Source: Desulfobacteraceae bacterium UBA5852
Lineage (GTDB): Bacteria; Desulfobacterota; Desulfobacteria; Desulfobacterales; UBA5852
Length of the DNA: 5,056 nt
Reading direction: 5' to 3'
Assembly: GCA_002432195.1 (NCBI GenBank)
Contig: DJGG01000290.1
Location: 27,299 to 32,354 of the forward strand
A program made the position numbers and the translations under genes. Numbering within the stretch: position 1 is the first letter of the stretch; each line of letters opens with the position of its first letter. This document shows, piece by piece, positions 5,036 to 5,056 of the stretch. The notes under the pieces are model-generated. The model was given only the letters and a program-made list of their open reading frames with translations. It did not search any database and had not been told where the DNA came from.

Positions 5036-5044
5036 TGTGGATAA
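5036..5044 (-). promoter_or_regulatory. perfect DnaA-box 9-mer
   Basis: The minus strand reads TTATCCACA, the exact high-affinity DnaA-box consensus (TTATnCACA). It lies about 10-18 bases after the predicted start of the rightward transcript and about 110 bp upstream of the Nudix start. No second box was noticed, so it is not an origin on this evidence; it could be a DnaA-responsive site or chance. Confidence 0.35.
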
Positions 5045-5056
5045 ACAAGCATCAGG

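Noticed and set aside
5036..5044. A replication origin at the right edge.
   Set aside because: Only one DnaA box is visible, with no box cluster, AT-rich unwinding region or dnaA/dnaN/gyr genes in the window.
4928..5056. A LexA/SOS box upstream of the Nudix-dinB operon.
   Set aside because: CTGT at 5035-5038 is not followed by ACAG at the required spacing, and no other CTGT-N8-ACAG match was found. A lineage-specific LexA motif cannot be excluded.

Overview
The window is bacterial chromosome, visibly GC-rich (about two thirds G+C by eye), with compact genes, Shine-Dalgarno sites, sigma70-like promoters and short overlaps between co-directional genes. The DNA polymerase IV resembles those of Desulfobacterota and other Proteobacteria (GAAPVRFLAK motif, C-terminal layout). 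I would call the host a proteobacterium-like Gram-negative, with low confidence in any finer placement. No mobile element, CRISPR array, tRNA or rRNA was seen.

Layout, left to right. (1) 1-2335, minus strand: an ornithine/arginine operon in the order ornithine aminotransferase (GTG start at 2335), ornithine carbamoyltransferase (start 1066), then the first 36 codons of a COG2403-type GTPase related to cyclic 2,3-diphosphoglycerate synthetase (start 108, running off the left edge). Gaps are 63 and 37 bp, so the three are probably one transcript. A consensus-like promoter (TTGACA, 17-bp spacer, TACAGA) lies at 2488-2516, with a perfect 15-bp dyad over its -10/+1 region, and is followed by a leader of about 146 nt with hairpin potential. 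(2) 2517-2928: non-coding intergenic DNA with short repeats, a C-rich tract and probable promoters. (3) 2929-3252, plus strand: a 107-residue protein resembling the DUF6794 family. (4) 3324-4927, minus strand: a Nudix (MutT-like) hydrolase followed by DNA polymerase IV, joined by a GTGA stop/start overlap. (5) 4928-5056: an upstream region with an extended -10 promoter pointing right out of the window, a perfect DnaA-box 9-mer, and a short open frame that ends in an ATGA overlap with the Nudix start.

How the genes work together. The left operon connects ornithine to citrulline (carbamoyltransferase) and to glutamate semialdehyde (aminotransferase); the GTPase-like protein adds an uncharacterised function. 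The right pair combines a nucleotide-pool sanitiser with an error-prone polymerase that can use damaged nucleotides, a sensible co-expressed DNA-damage unit. These are mainly known families. The less described parts are the rocD-argF-GTPase grouping with its dyad-marked promoter, the small DUF6794-like protein, and the coupled Nudix-polymerase IV start region.
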